Source of the DNA: Acidobacteriota bacterium
GTDB lineage: Bacteria > Acidobacteriota > Terriglobia > Bryobacterales > Bryobacteraceae
Assembly: GCA_026393985.1 (NCBI GenBank)
Contig: JAPKZB010000038.1
Coordinates: 1-52,718, forward strand
Direction of reading: 5' to 3'
Length of the DNA stretch: 52,718 nt
Below are positions 17,525 through 27,100 of the stretch, piece after piece (positions within the stretch are counted from its first letter, which is position 1; each line of letters begins with the position of its first letter). Under the pieces are notes generated by a model, which was not told where the DNA came from, searched no databases, and was given only the letters and a program-made list of their open reading frames with translations. Made by a program: the position numbers and the translations under genes.

Positions 17525-19880
17525 TCAAGGGAATTCCCCGGCACAGCGGAACCCGATATAGCTGAACCGGAGCGCAGGTACGTTACCGTAACGGCTCGAC
17601 ACGCGGACGAGCGCCGGAATGAGGATCCAGGAGCCGCCCCGCAAGACTTTGTTCTCGCTGTCGAAGTCAGAAGCGGTCCAATCGTAGACGTTACCGAGCA
17701 TGTCGTACAACTGCCAGTTATTCGGATCTTTGCTTTTTACGCGGGCGGGGCCATCCGTTTTGCTAGAGACAGCGATCCGGTCGAGTTCACCGTAAGCCTC
17801 TCCGGTGGTTCCGGCGCGAGCGGCGCGCTCCCACTCCTCTTCGGTGGGGAGCCGCAGACCGCCGAGTTCGCAGAACGTTTTGGCTTCAAACCAGGTGACG
17901 GAGTGCATGGGTTTGTCGTCGCCCGCATACTCCGCCAACGGCTGCGACTTCATAACCGCGCGGAAGGCTTGCTGGGTGACCTCGGTCTGGCCCAGCCAGA
18001 AGCCGGAGGCGAAGCCGTTGGGGATGAAGACGTAGGGCAGGTTGTGTTTGGCGTTTACCCGGACACCGGCCAGCCGGTTGCGGGCGTCGTGGGCCCGATC
18101 CCGCAAGGTGGGTCCCGCGACCAGCAGGAGCAGCGCCAGGAGCGTGGCGGCGACGGCCACGCGGATCATCGTCTCGCGCCGCCCGCTCGCGGCGAGGAAG
18201 CGGTCGACGACAGTTGGCGGCCGCGGTAGAGGCGGTCCCCGGTTGGCTGCGTGTGCCAGCGTTCGGCGTCGCGGTCGATCTCGCGGCCCAGGAGAAGATC
18301 CTCGCGGCCCTTGTCGAGCCAATCCCGCATCCGGGGCCACTCGCGAATGAGCGTTTCGTGGGCGATGGCGGCGGGCTGGTCCGCGCCGGGGGGAGCGTCG
18401 CCGAGGGTGATGAGGCGCTCCTGGGCCAGCACCTGGACCACCGCGGCGGCGCCCGGGCCGAGCGCTTCGAGCTTGCTTTTGGGGACGCGGCGGGCGCTGT
18501 CGGCGCGGTCCTCGCCCAGGGTGGTCAGTTCGACGAAGATGCGGCGGGCGAGGTCGCGCTCGGCGCCGGTTTGCAGTTTTTCCCGCAAGACATCGTCCGC
18601 GTGCTTTTGGACGGCGCCTTTTAGACGGCCAATGGCGTCATAGTCGGCAAAGGTGGGCGGGCGACCCGGGCACTGTTTCCACAGCCGGTAGAGGACGTGT
18701 TCGAGCAGTGCCAAGCCGCCGGGTTCGTCGCCGACCTCTTCGATCATCGTGCCGGCCAGACCGGGATCGATGGCGAGGCCGGCGAGTTGGGCGGGTTTGC
18801 GGATTACCTCGAGAAGCCGTGCGCCGGAGAGGCGGGGGAGGAGGTAGTGTTGGCGGAGCAGATCCCAGATCGGCGGCAGAGGGCGAAGAAGTCGATGCGG
18901 AAGGTGACGACGACCTGCAGCCGGGAGTGCGGGCGCTGGGCGGCGCGGAGGACCACGTTGAGAAAGGGAGTGGGATCGGCGGCGAGGGTGAAGAGTTCTT
19001 CGAACTGGTCGATGAAGAGGAGCTGGCGGGAGCCGGGCGGCAGGGCGAGGGCGGCGAGGGCATCGCAGAGGGCTTCCGGGCCGGGGTGGCCGGAAGGCGG
19101 GGAGAGGAAGCGGTGGCCGGTGGCGATCGCTTCGCCATTTTGAGTGATCGTGGGCTCCGGAAGAAACTGGGGCAGGGCCCGGGCTAGGGCGTCGAGCGGC
19201 TGGTCGCCGGGTTGGAGGGTGGCGATGCGCCATTCGTCGTGGCCGGCGCGGCCGCGGTGGAGCGCGGGGATGAGGCCGGCGCGGACGAAGGAGGATTTGC
19301 CGGCGCCGGAGTCGGCGACGATGGGCAGGAAGCGGTCGCCGCGGCGGAGGCGTTCGAGCACGGCGGCCACGTCCGGGTCGCGCCCGAAGAAGAGATGGGC
19401 GTGTTCGGCTTCGAAAGTGTTCAGCCCGCGGAACGGCGCTTCGTCCGGGGCGAGGACGTTGACGCGCTCGGGCGGGGCGGCGAGGATGGCGGCTGCGATC
19501 TGCTGGATGATGGCGCGGTCGGGGTTGCGCCAGTCGGGCAGGAGCGGCGACTGGTATTGGCGGAGGAAAGGGGGGAGGGCCTGTTCGGTAGCTTCGCCGA
19601 GCAGGAGCGGGATGAGCGCGTACTCTGGCCTATCCGTGTTGCGGACGAGGGCGTAGCGGACTTCGCGCTCCACCCAGCGGCGGACGCCGGAGGGGCCGAC
19701 GAGGACGAGGAAGTGGGTGGAGGCTTCGAGCGCCGCCTCAAGGGCGGGCAGCCACTCCTGGCCGTCGGTCAACTGTTCCAGATCGAGCCAGACGTCCAGA
19801 CCAGTTTGGCGCAGGTGCTGGGCGACGGCACGGGCGGCGGGGCCATCCTGCGAGGCGTGGCTGAGAAAGACGGTGGGCAT
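17525..19880 (-). pseudogene. TIR - nSTAND1 NTPase - TM - FGE/sulfatase-modifying-factor-like fusion, two frameshifts
   Basis: About 785 residues if repaired. TIR domain (1-135: VFLSHASQD, DVWLDLEQL, WVEREV with the candidate NADase glutamate). nSTAND1 P-loop NTPase (from about 148: FRGLNTFEAEHAHLFFGRD, Walker A DSGAGKSS at 190-197, Walker B LLFIDQFEE at 287-295). Membrane helix (VAVAATLLALLLLVAG). C-terminal SUMF1-like C-type-lectin fold (FWLGQTEVTQQAF, LRLPTEEEWERAARAG, DMLGNVYDWT, VLRGGSW, GFRCAGEFP). The FGE active-site cysteines after RGGSW are absent, so formylglycine formation is not expected; ligand sensing is more likely. The frame shifts at about 18871-18886 (after TFRIDFFALCR) and near 18212 (YRGRQL to VVDRFLAASG); each equals loss of one base modulo 3. 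It is either inactivated or carries assembly errors. Confidence 0.78.
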
Positions 19881-19974
19881 GGGCGGCGACCGGATTCCGG
19901 ATCAGCGTAACACGAAGGCGCGACGGAGGGCCGAAGGGAGAAAGAACGAGCGTCCAAACCGATTAGGCGAGGCC

Positions 19975-20003
19975 TTGCACCCCTCGGTTTGTTTGCATAT
20001 AAT
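19975..20003 (+). promoter_or_regulatory. strong sigma70-type promoter of the receptor gene
   Basis: TTGCAC (19975-19980), 17-bp spacer, consensus TATAAT (19998-20003). It is about 60 bp before the start of the TonB receptor, in an otherwise GC-rich gap, implying a 5' UTR of about 50 nt. This is the only near-consensus promoter I noticed in the window, which suggests housekeeping-sigma transcription at a high level. Confidence 0.75.
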
Positions 20004-20063
20004 CGTCGGGCTCGTGTCCTTGAATGGACGCGGGATTTGAGTACGATCTTTGGAGGGAAATCC

Positions 20064-23000
20064 ATGCAATTCTTCGCCAAACTAGGAGTGGCCGCCGCGC
20101 TGTGCAGCGTCGCGGCCTTCGCACAAATTGGCACTTCTACACTGACCGGCCGCGTCACCGATTCGACGGGCGCCCTGGTGCCCAACGTTAGTGTAACCGT
20201 CGTGCAGCCGAGCACGAACTTCACGTCCACGACCACGACCAATGCGGAAGGTATCTTCCGTGTTCTTTCGCTCCAGCCGAGCATTTACCGCGTAACCTTC
20301 GAATTATCCGGATTCAAGAAAGTAATCCGGGAGAGTGTCGAACTCCGCACGGGCGACACGCTGGCGATCGACACCGTCATGCAGGTCGGTCAGGTGACCG
20401 AATCGGTGGAGGTGACCGGCGCGCTGCCGGCCCTCGAAACCGAAACGTCCGCCACCGGCGCTGTGCTGGCCGGCGATGTGCTTTATGATTTGCCGCTCTA
20501 CCAGCGCTTTGTCAATTCGACGATGAATCTGGTGCCGGGTATGACGACGGGCGGCTACGCTTACGGCGGCTCGCTGGGCGCCTACCACCTGGCCGGCCAG
20601 CGCGCCGGCGCCATCGGCATTTTTGAAGACGGCGTGAACGGCAACGACCAGCAGGGCGGCACCGAGACCACCAAGCCGATTCTGAACTCGGTGGCCGAAG
20701 TGAAAGTGATCACGACCCTGCCGCCGGCCGAATATGGCCACTCGGCGGGCGGCGTGATCAACGCAGTGAAGAAGACCGGCACCAACGAACTGCACATGAT
20801 GGGTTCCTGGTACGGACGCACCCGGCGAATGCAGCACCGGTTGTTCTTTGACCGGACAAAGACTTCGCAGGCGACGGCGACGGCGCCGAACGGCGTGCCT
20901 TCGTTCTTCATGATGCCGGACGCGTCGATCTCCGGGCCGGTAGTGATTCCGAAGATCTATAACGGCAAGAACAAGACCTTCTTCTTCTTCGGGTTCCAGC
21001 GCCTGCACGAGAAGAAGGTGGCACAGGTGGACGCCTCGGTCCCCAGCCTCGATATGCGTCGCGGCGATTTCAACTTCCCCGGGGCGAATGCGATCTTCGA
21101 TCCCGCGACGACGCGCCTCGTCAACGGCGTCTGGCAGCGCGACCCATTTGCCGGCGGCGTGATTCCCCAGAGCCGGATCGACCCGGTGGCGCGGAAGGTG
21201 CTGGAATTCGACCCGTGGCAACTGCCCAACCGGGCCGGCAGCTTCATTTCGACCGGAGCGGCAGGCAACTACCTGGCGAACGAACTGGCGCAGGTGTATC
21301 TGAACGACTACAACTACCGCTTCGATCATCAGTTCAGCACGGCGCTCAAGGCCTACTTCTCGTGGACCGACAACAAGTACCTTCCCGGCCTGCTGCGGCC
21401 GTGGAACATCCGCCCGGACCGCGGCGAGTTTGACGGCTCGGCAGGCGGTACGGCGCCTTCGCGGAACCAAAATATGTCGATGGGCAAGACGTGGATCATC
21501 TCGCCGACGGTGGTGAACGACGCGCGCGTCGGTTACAACCGCCGCTGGGCGCAGCGGACTTCGCCCTCGTTCCAGAACGGCTGGGGCCAAAAGCTGGGCA
21601 TTACCAACCTGAACTCCGACCTGATGCCGGCGTTCGGGAGCGGCGACCGGAACAACCCGTCTTCGATGTACGGTCTCACGGGCACGACCCCGACGCAGAC
21701 GGTAAACGAGACGATCTCGTTCCGCAATGACCTGTCGATCATTCGCGGCACGCACGCCTTCAAGACCGGCTACGAGATTCTGCGTTTCCGGTTGAACACG
21801 GCGACGCTGGCCAACCCGGTGCAGTTCAACTTTGCGAACTCGACCGTGGGTCTGCAGGCCAACGGGGCGCCGGTGCCGAACACGGGCAGCCCGTTTGCGG
21901 GCTTTCTGACCGGCTATGTCACCTCGGCGACCTTCCTGACGGAGTTGACGAGCTGGTTGCCGCGGAGCAACATCCACAGCTTCTATTTCCAGGACGACTG
22001 GAAGATTACGCCCACGCTGACCGCCAACATCGGCCTGCGGTATTCGAACGAAAGCGCGTTTCAGACCAAATATGGGCTGATGAGCCAGTTTGATCCGAAC
22101 GCCAACGACCCGCTGACGGGCAACAAGGGGGCGGTGATTCATCCCAAGGGCACGCTGACCAACGGCGACCACAACAACTTCAACCCCCGCCTGGGCCTGG
22201 CGTGGCATCCGCTCGAAAAGTGGGTGTTCCGCGGCGGCTTCGGCTTCTACACGGTAGACGTCAAGTTCCCGTCGGCTCGCGACCAGTACGACGAGTTCGT
22301 GGGAACGGCGGTGCAGGAAGCGCTTCCCGGCAACCCGACGCCGGTTTACCAGATCAGCCGTGGCTCGGCGCCGAGTGCGCCGGTGGTGCTGCCCGATGGT
22401 TCGAGCCCGTTCCGTGGGACGAACTTCAGCGGCCGGAACGTTTCGATGTGGGATCCCAAGCTGCGGAACCCCTACGTGATGAACTGGAACTTCTCGATTC
22501 AAAACGAGATCGCCCGGGACTACACGATCGAACTCAGCTATCAGGGTTCGGGCGGCGTGGGGCTGATTGAACGCTGGGAATTGAACACGTTCCCGGTGGA
22601 TCTGTTTGCTAACGATCCCGTGCAACGGGACCGGGTATTTGCGGCATCGCAGAACTTCCGGCCTTATCCGCACTTCGGCAACATTGCCATGCGTTCGAAC
22701 TTCGGCCACTCGACGTTCCACTCCGGTACGGCGAAGCTTGAAAAGCGCATGTCGCGCGGCTTGTTCTTCTCGACGTTCTACACGTTCTCGAAGACGCTGG
22801 CGAGCGCCGATACCGATAACTCCGGCGGCGGCGTGGCGCCGATTCAGAACCGGAATCTGGAGAAAGCCCGGGCCGGTTACGACCGCAACCATCGCTACAT
22901 TGCGACGGTGGACTACGATCTGCCGTTCGGCAAGGGGCAGCGGTGGATGTCGAGCAGCCGGATGGGCAACGCCATATTCGGCGGATTGACCCTATCGACG

Positions 23001-23489
23001 ATTCAGACGATGGAGACCGGCAACCCGCTGAACTTCACGTTTGCCAACAGCCAGTTCAACTACTATCCGGGATTCGCCGGCAACCGCCGTCCGGACCTGG
23101 TTGGTAAGCCGGACTACGACTTCAGCAAGTGGAACAACGGCGGCGGCGACCGGTTTGTGACCAACAACCGGCCGGCGGTGATTGACATGAATGCGTTTGC
23201 CTATCCGGCGGCGTTCAAGGTCGGCAACGCCGGGCGGAACATTCTGACCGGTCCCAGCATGGCCTGGGCGCAGATCTCGGTGCAGAAGAACTTCATGATC
23301 AAAGAGAAGACGCGGGCGCAGATCCGTTGGGATATGCAGAACGCGTTCAAGACGTACAACTTCACCGGGCCGACGACGACCGTCGACTTCCGGAACCCGC
23401 AAACCTTCGGCAAGCTGACGGACGATCCGCGCACGGCATCGCTCGGCGGTCAGCCATTGATGAACGTAACGATCATGTTGCAGTTCTAG
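20064..23489 (+). CDS. Oar-like TonB-dependent receptor
   Basis: 1141-residue outer-membrane protein. Signal peptide MQFFAKLGVAAALCSVAAFA; ribosome site GGAGGG at 20052-20057 fixes the start. Carboxypeptidase-regulatory-like/CNA-B type domain (TLTGRVTDSTGALVPNVSVT ... NAEGIFRVLSLQPSIYRVTF), then a plug-like region (PLYQRFVNSTMNLVPGMTTG, GIFEDGVNGNDQQGG, VKVITTLPPAEYGHSAGGV), then a very long barrel with the ring-like IYNGKNKTFFFFGFQ motif common to acidobacterial Oar proteins, and the terminal aromatic LQF. The size is usual for this family. A consensus promoter lies upstream and an intrinsic terminator downstream, so it is monocistronic. The substrate (probably oligosaccharide or peptide) is unknown. 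Confidence 0.92.
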   Translation: MQFFAKLGVAAALCSVAAFAQIGTSTLTGRVTDSTGALVPNVSVTVVQPSTNFTSTTTTNAEGIFRVLSLQPSIYRVTFELSGFKKVIRESVELRTGDTLAIDTVMQVGQVTESVEVTGALPALETETSATGAVLAGDVLYDLPLYQRFVNSTMNLVPGMTTGGYAYGGSLGAYHLAGQRAGAIGIFEDGVNGNDQQGGTETTKPILNSVAEVKVITTLPPAEYGHSAGGVINAVKKTGTNELHMMGSWYGRTRRMQHRLFFDRTKTSQATATAPNGVPSFFMMPDASISGPVVIPKIYNGKNKTFFFFGFQRLHEKKVAQVDASVPSLDMRRGDFNFPGANAIFDPATTRLVNGVWQRDPFAGGVIPQSRIDPVARKVLEFDPWQLPNRAGSFISTGAAGNYLANELAQVYLNDYNYRFDHQFSTALKAYFSWTDNKYLPGLLRPWNIRPDRGEFDGSAGGTAPSRNQNMSMGKTWIISPTVVNDARVGYNRRWAQRTSPSFQNGWGQKLGITNLNSDLMPAFGSGDRNNPSSMYGLTGTTPTQTVNETISFRNDLSIIRGTHAFKTGYEILRFRLNTATLANPVQFNFANSTVGLQANGAPVPNTGSPFAGFLTGYVTSATFLTELTSWLPRSNIHSFYFQDDWKITPTLTANIGLRYSNESAFQTKYGLMSQFDPNANDPLTGNKGAVIHPKGTLTNGDHNNFNPRLGLAWHPLEKWVFRGGFGFYTVDVKFPSARDQYDEFVGTAVQEALPGNPTPVYQISRGSAPSAPVVLPDGSSPFRGTNFSGRNVSMWDPKLRNPYVMNWNFSIQNEIARDYTIELSYQGSGGVGLIERWELNTFPVDLFANDPVQRDRVFAASQNFRPYPHFGNIAMRSNFGHSTFHSGTAKLEKRMSRGLFFSTFYTFSKTLASADTDNSGGGVAPIQNRNLEKARAGYDRNHRYIATVDYDLPFGKGQRWMSSSRMGNAIFGGLTLSTIQTMETGNPLNFTFANSQFNYYPGFAGNRRPDLVGKPDYDFSKWNNGGGDRFVTNNRPAVIDMNAFAYPAAFKVGNAGRNILTGPSMAWAQISVQKNFMIKEKTRAQIRWDMQNAFKTYNFTGPTTTVDFRNPQTFGKLTDDPRTASLGGQPLMNVTIMLQF

Positions 23490-23516
23490 TTTTCCTCAAG
23501 CGGAAAACCCCAGGAC

Positions 23517-23555
23517 CCGCGGCTCTTCTCCGGAAGGGCCGCGGAATTCTTTTTT
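23517..23555 (+). terminator. intrinsic terminator after the receptor gene
   Basis: 12-bp stem (23517-23528 with 23533-23544; one T-G pair), tetraloop TCCG, then AATTC and six T (23550-23555). It lies 28 bp after the receptor stop and ends before the ECF sigma gene. Confidence 0.88.
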
Positions 23556-23591
23556 GCCGCGGGACCGCCGGAAGTGGTAGTCTACGGTCCT

Positions 23592-24140
23592 ATGGACGGG
23601 ACGTTAACGATTCTGCTGCGCCGGGCGCAGGGGGGCGACCGCTCCGCCGAGCAGGATGCGTTTGCGCGGATGAATGCCCGGCTGCTGGCGCTGGCGAGCA
23701 CGCTGCTGCGCCGGGAACGGGCCGACCATACGCTCGAAACCAAGTCGCTGCTTTCAGAAGCGTTTCTGAGCAGACTCCGGCGGTTGCAGGCGCCGATCCA
23801 AAGCCGGGAACACTACTACGCAATGGTGGGTCAAGCCATGCGGCAGGTGCTGATCGACCATTCCCGGCGGAAGCGGGCGGCCAAGCGGACGGACGCGGCA
23901 GGGGTGCGCGCGCACCTGGAGTCCCGGGAACTGGATCCGGCGACGAGGCTGGCGGTCCGAGGGGTGCTCGAACGGCTGCGGCAGTTGGACCGGCACGCGG
24001 CGGAGGCGATTACGCTGCGTCACGTGGAGGGTCTGAGCCTGGAGGCGACGGCGCGCCAACTGGGCCGAGCCGTGTGGCGAGTGCGGGCGGATTGTGAGTT
24101 TGGGCTTAGCTGGATGAGTTCGCAGCTCGCAGCAGAGTAA
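23592..24140 (+). CDS. ECF sigma factor (Sig-70_X6-like)
   Basis: 182 residues from the ATG at 23592. Region-2-like segment ARLLALASTLLRRERADHTL and TKSLLSEAFLSRLRRL, then REHYYAMVGQAMRQVLIDHSR, a hallmark of the TIGR02999 ECF group, and region 4 (AITLRHVEGLSLEATARQLG). The 3' end overlaps the 3' end of the convergent receptor kinase by 35 bp. This second sigma/kinase pair in the window resembles the pair at 151-3483, but here the genes converge instead of diverge. Likely part of the same signalling pathway as the kinase; the target is unknown. Confidence 0.88.
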   Translation: MDGTLTILLRRAQGGDRSAEQDAFARMNARLLALASTLLRRERADHTLETKSLLSEAFLSRLRRLQAPIQSREHYYAMVGQAMRQVLIDHSRRKRAAKRTDAAGVRAHLESRELDPATRLAVRGVLERLRQLDRHAAEAITLRHVEGLSLEATARQLGRAVWRVRADCEFGLSWMSSQLAAE

Positions 24141-27100
24141 CGAGACGGTGGAGCCAGGCGGCGAAGTCAGCGGGCCGGCGATCGGGCTGGTGGCGCAGGG
24201 CTTCCATGAGGGCTTCGGCGATGGCGGGATTCATCCACGTGGCCACGGAAGAGGGAAACGCGGGGTCCTGCGGGGCGACGGCGAGTTGGGCGGGACGTTG
24301 ACCGGTGAGGCATTCGAGCAGGACGACGGCGAGGGCGAACAGGTCGCTTGCCGGCGAGTATTGGCCGAGGAGGCGCTCCGGGGCGAGGTAGTGCAGGGAG
24401 CCGGTGATGGTACCGGTGTGTTCGACCTCGCCGACGGCGCCGCGGGAGGTGGCGGCGCCGAAGTCGAGGAGCATGACGTGGTCCGGATCGCGGTAGAGGA
24501 TATTGTCGGGTTTGACATCGCGGTGGATGAGTCCTTTGGCGTGGAAGGCGAGCAGAGCCTGGCCGATCTGTTCGGCCAACAGGGCGACCCGGGCCGGGGC
24601 CAGGGGGCCCTGGAGCCGCAGCAGGTCCCGGAGGGAGGGGCCGGCGTAGAAGGGCAGGACGAGGGCGGGCTCACCGGTTGAGGTGACGAAGGAGTCGAGC
24701 AGCGGCGGAATGTGGGGATGGCTCACCGAGGAGAGCGCGGCGACCTCCTGGGAGAAGCGGCGGCGCAGTTCGTCGTGGTTGGCGTCGGTGCGACTGAGTA
24801 CTTTGAGGACGATGGGTTGGTGGGAGTTCTCGCTGTCGGACGCCCGATAGACGCGGGCGAATCCACCCTGGGCATGCAATTCGCCGACGGAATAGCGGGA
24901 GAGCAGGACCCGGCCAGTGAGTCTCCCCTCGGAGGGCAGAAGTTTGTAGCCGCGCACCTTGGCCAGATAGAGGAGTTTGGAGAGGCGGTAGCGGACCCAC
25001 TCCCGGCGCCGCCATCCCCACCAGAGCAGGGGAAGCGTGGCCGCGGCGGCCCCGGGGAACCACCCGGGCAGCGGGGAGGCGCCGCGGGCGACGCGAAAGG
25101 AGAATTTGGCAACGGGGGGCTGCCCTTCGCCGGTGAAGACTGCTTCGAGGGTATAGCTGCCGGCGGCCGGCTGGTCCAGCACGGCCCGGGCGTCGGGAGC
25201 GGACTGCCAGGGGCCATCGGGCGCCCAGCGGAACCGGATGGGCACGGAGCGGAAGGGGGAGGCGCGGAGGGTGCTCCATTCGAAGGTGATGCGGGAGACG
25301 CCGGCGGGGAACTCCCGGGGCATGGAACCGGCATCGAGCCATTCCCGGCCCGGGATCGCCACCCGCGCCAGGAGAGGCGCAGCGGAGGGCGCCAGAAACC
25401 AGGAAGGATCCGGCTTGATGCGGACGATACCCTCGACGCCGGCCAGCCAGACGAAGCCGGCGGCGTCTTCGTGGAAGCCGCCCAGATTGGCTTCCCCGAC
25501 GGGAACGCCGCTGCGTTTATCGAGCCGGACCCAGTCGTCTGAAGAATCGCGCACAACGGACTCGCTTGGTCCCGGCAGGAGGGGCGAGTTCCTCGCCCGT
25601 TGGTGCCGGGCCGGCGCGGCCTGTGCGCTTTCTGAAGAATCGCGCACAACGGACTCGCTTGGTCCCGGCAGGAGGGGCGAATTTCTCGTCTGCTCGCGCC
25701 GGGCCGAAGCGGCCTGTGCGCTTTGGGGTTGGTCCGGGCCGGTGCGGGAGACCCAGACGGCGCCATCCGACCCCCGCCAGAGCCAGCCGCGCGAATCGCG
25801 GCGCAGGAAGTAGGTATCGCCGGGCTGGTCACTGACTTCGTGCGGGGTAGCGCGCCAGCCGTCGCCGGTTCTCTCGAGGCGGGTGAACGAGCCGGAGCGC
25901 CGGTGGGCCACCCAGAGCACGTCGCGCGAGGTGATGAGCAGTTCGCGGACGAGACCGACCGGGGGGGTGGTGACGACGGGCTGCCATTGCCCTTGCGCAT
26001 CCCGCCGCGCCAGCCCGTCTTCATAGCCCACCCAGAGCTGCTGATCGGGATCTTCGGCGAGGGCGACAGCCTGCAGGTTGTTGCCCGGCAGCGTCTGGGG
26101 GAGGAGACTCCAGGCGCCGGGGCGGCCGCGGAGTTCAAAGAAACAGCCGGGATCTTTGCCGCCAATCCACACGCGGCCGGAGGAGTCGCGAACGAGCAGA
26201 CGGTAGGTATCGAGGGAGTGGCAAGGGTGAAGCTGTTCGAGCGGGGTTCCCCTGGCATCAACCCGGAGAAGGCCCCGCTGCATCGTCGCGAGCCAGTAAC
26301 CGCCGAAGCCGTCATCGAGCATCGCCCGAACGTCGAGAACCGGCAGATTCGGCAGGCGGACCCATTGCCGGGAGGAGGGCGCGAGACGGGAGACGCCGTT
26401 GCGCCCGAAAGCCAGCAGAGGGCGGCCGGCGTGGTTTCCCGGGCGCGGATCGGACCAGAACGCTTTGATGCCCGGGGCGGTGCGATCCGACCAGGACTCC
26501 CAGGCTTCGTCCCGCCGGGAGAGAGCCAAACGGTCATCGGCGCAGATCCAGCGGGAGGACTCGTCCACGAACAGCTCGCAGATGTCGCTGATGGGCTGGG
26601 CGGTCCAGGAGGCGATGCCTGGAGGCGGGAGCTCCGCACGGATCCACCAGGGGCGGCCGGCGGGCGAGAAGAGGAGGTCCGCCAGCACGGTGGTGGGCTG
26701 CTGAATAGAGGTGAGCCGGGCCAACACCTGGCGACTTGCCCCATCGCCGATGGCCATGGACTGCGCCTGGCAGACGAGCGGTCCGCGGCCATCGGCGGGC
26801 ACAGAACAGAGTTGCCGCGCGCGCAGGAACCAGAGCCGGTCCCGCTGCAGGGCGAGGGCAGTGGCCGGAGAGGGCGCCGGATGAACCGCCACGACCTCTC
26901 CGTTGGCGGAGCGCAGGGTGAGCCTATTGTCGCTGGCGGACCAGAATCCGCCCGCGGTGCGCTGCCAGGCGGTAACTGGCTGGCGGTGGATCATCCGCCA
27001 GGCACCGTTCGCGAAGTGCGCCAGACCGGCGGCTCCGCCGGCCCAGACGTGGCCGACCGCGGCAGACACGAAGGTCGCCCGGGCGAAGGGATAAGAGGCA

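Noticed and set aside
17525-18180. Functional formylglycine-generating enzyme for the sulfatase at 45526-46902
   Set aside because: The active-site cysteines expected after RGGSW are missing and the domain is fused to a TIR-STAND protein.
20304-22892. Long minus-strand open frame (862 codons) inside the Oar-like receptor
   Set aside because: It is antisense to a full receptor with signal peptide, plug and barrel. Its translation is Arg/Val/His-rich without any motif, as expected of a GC-rich shadow frame.
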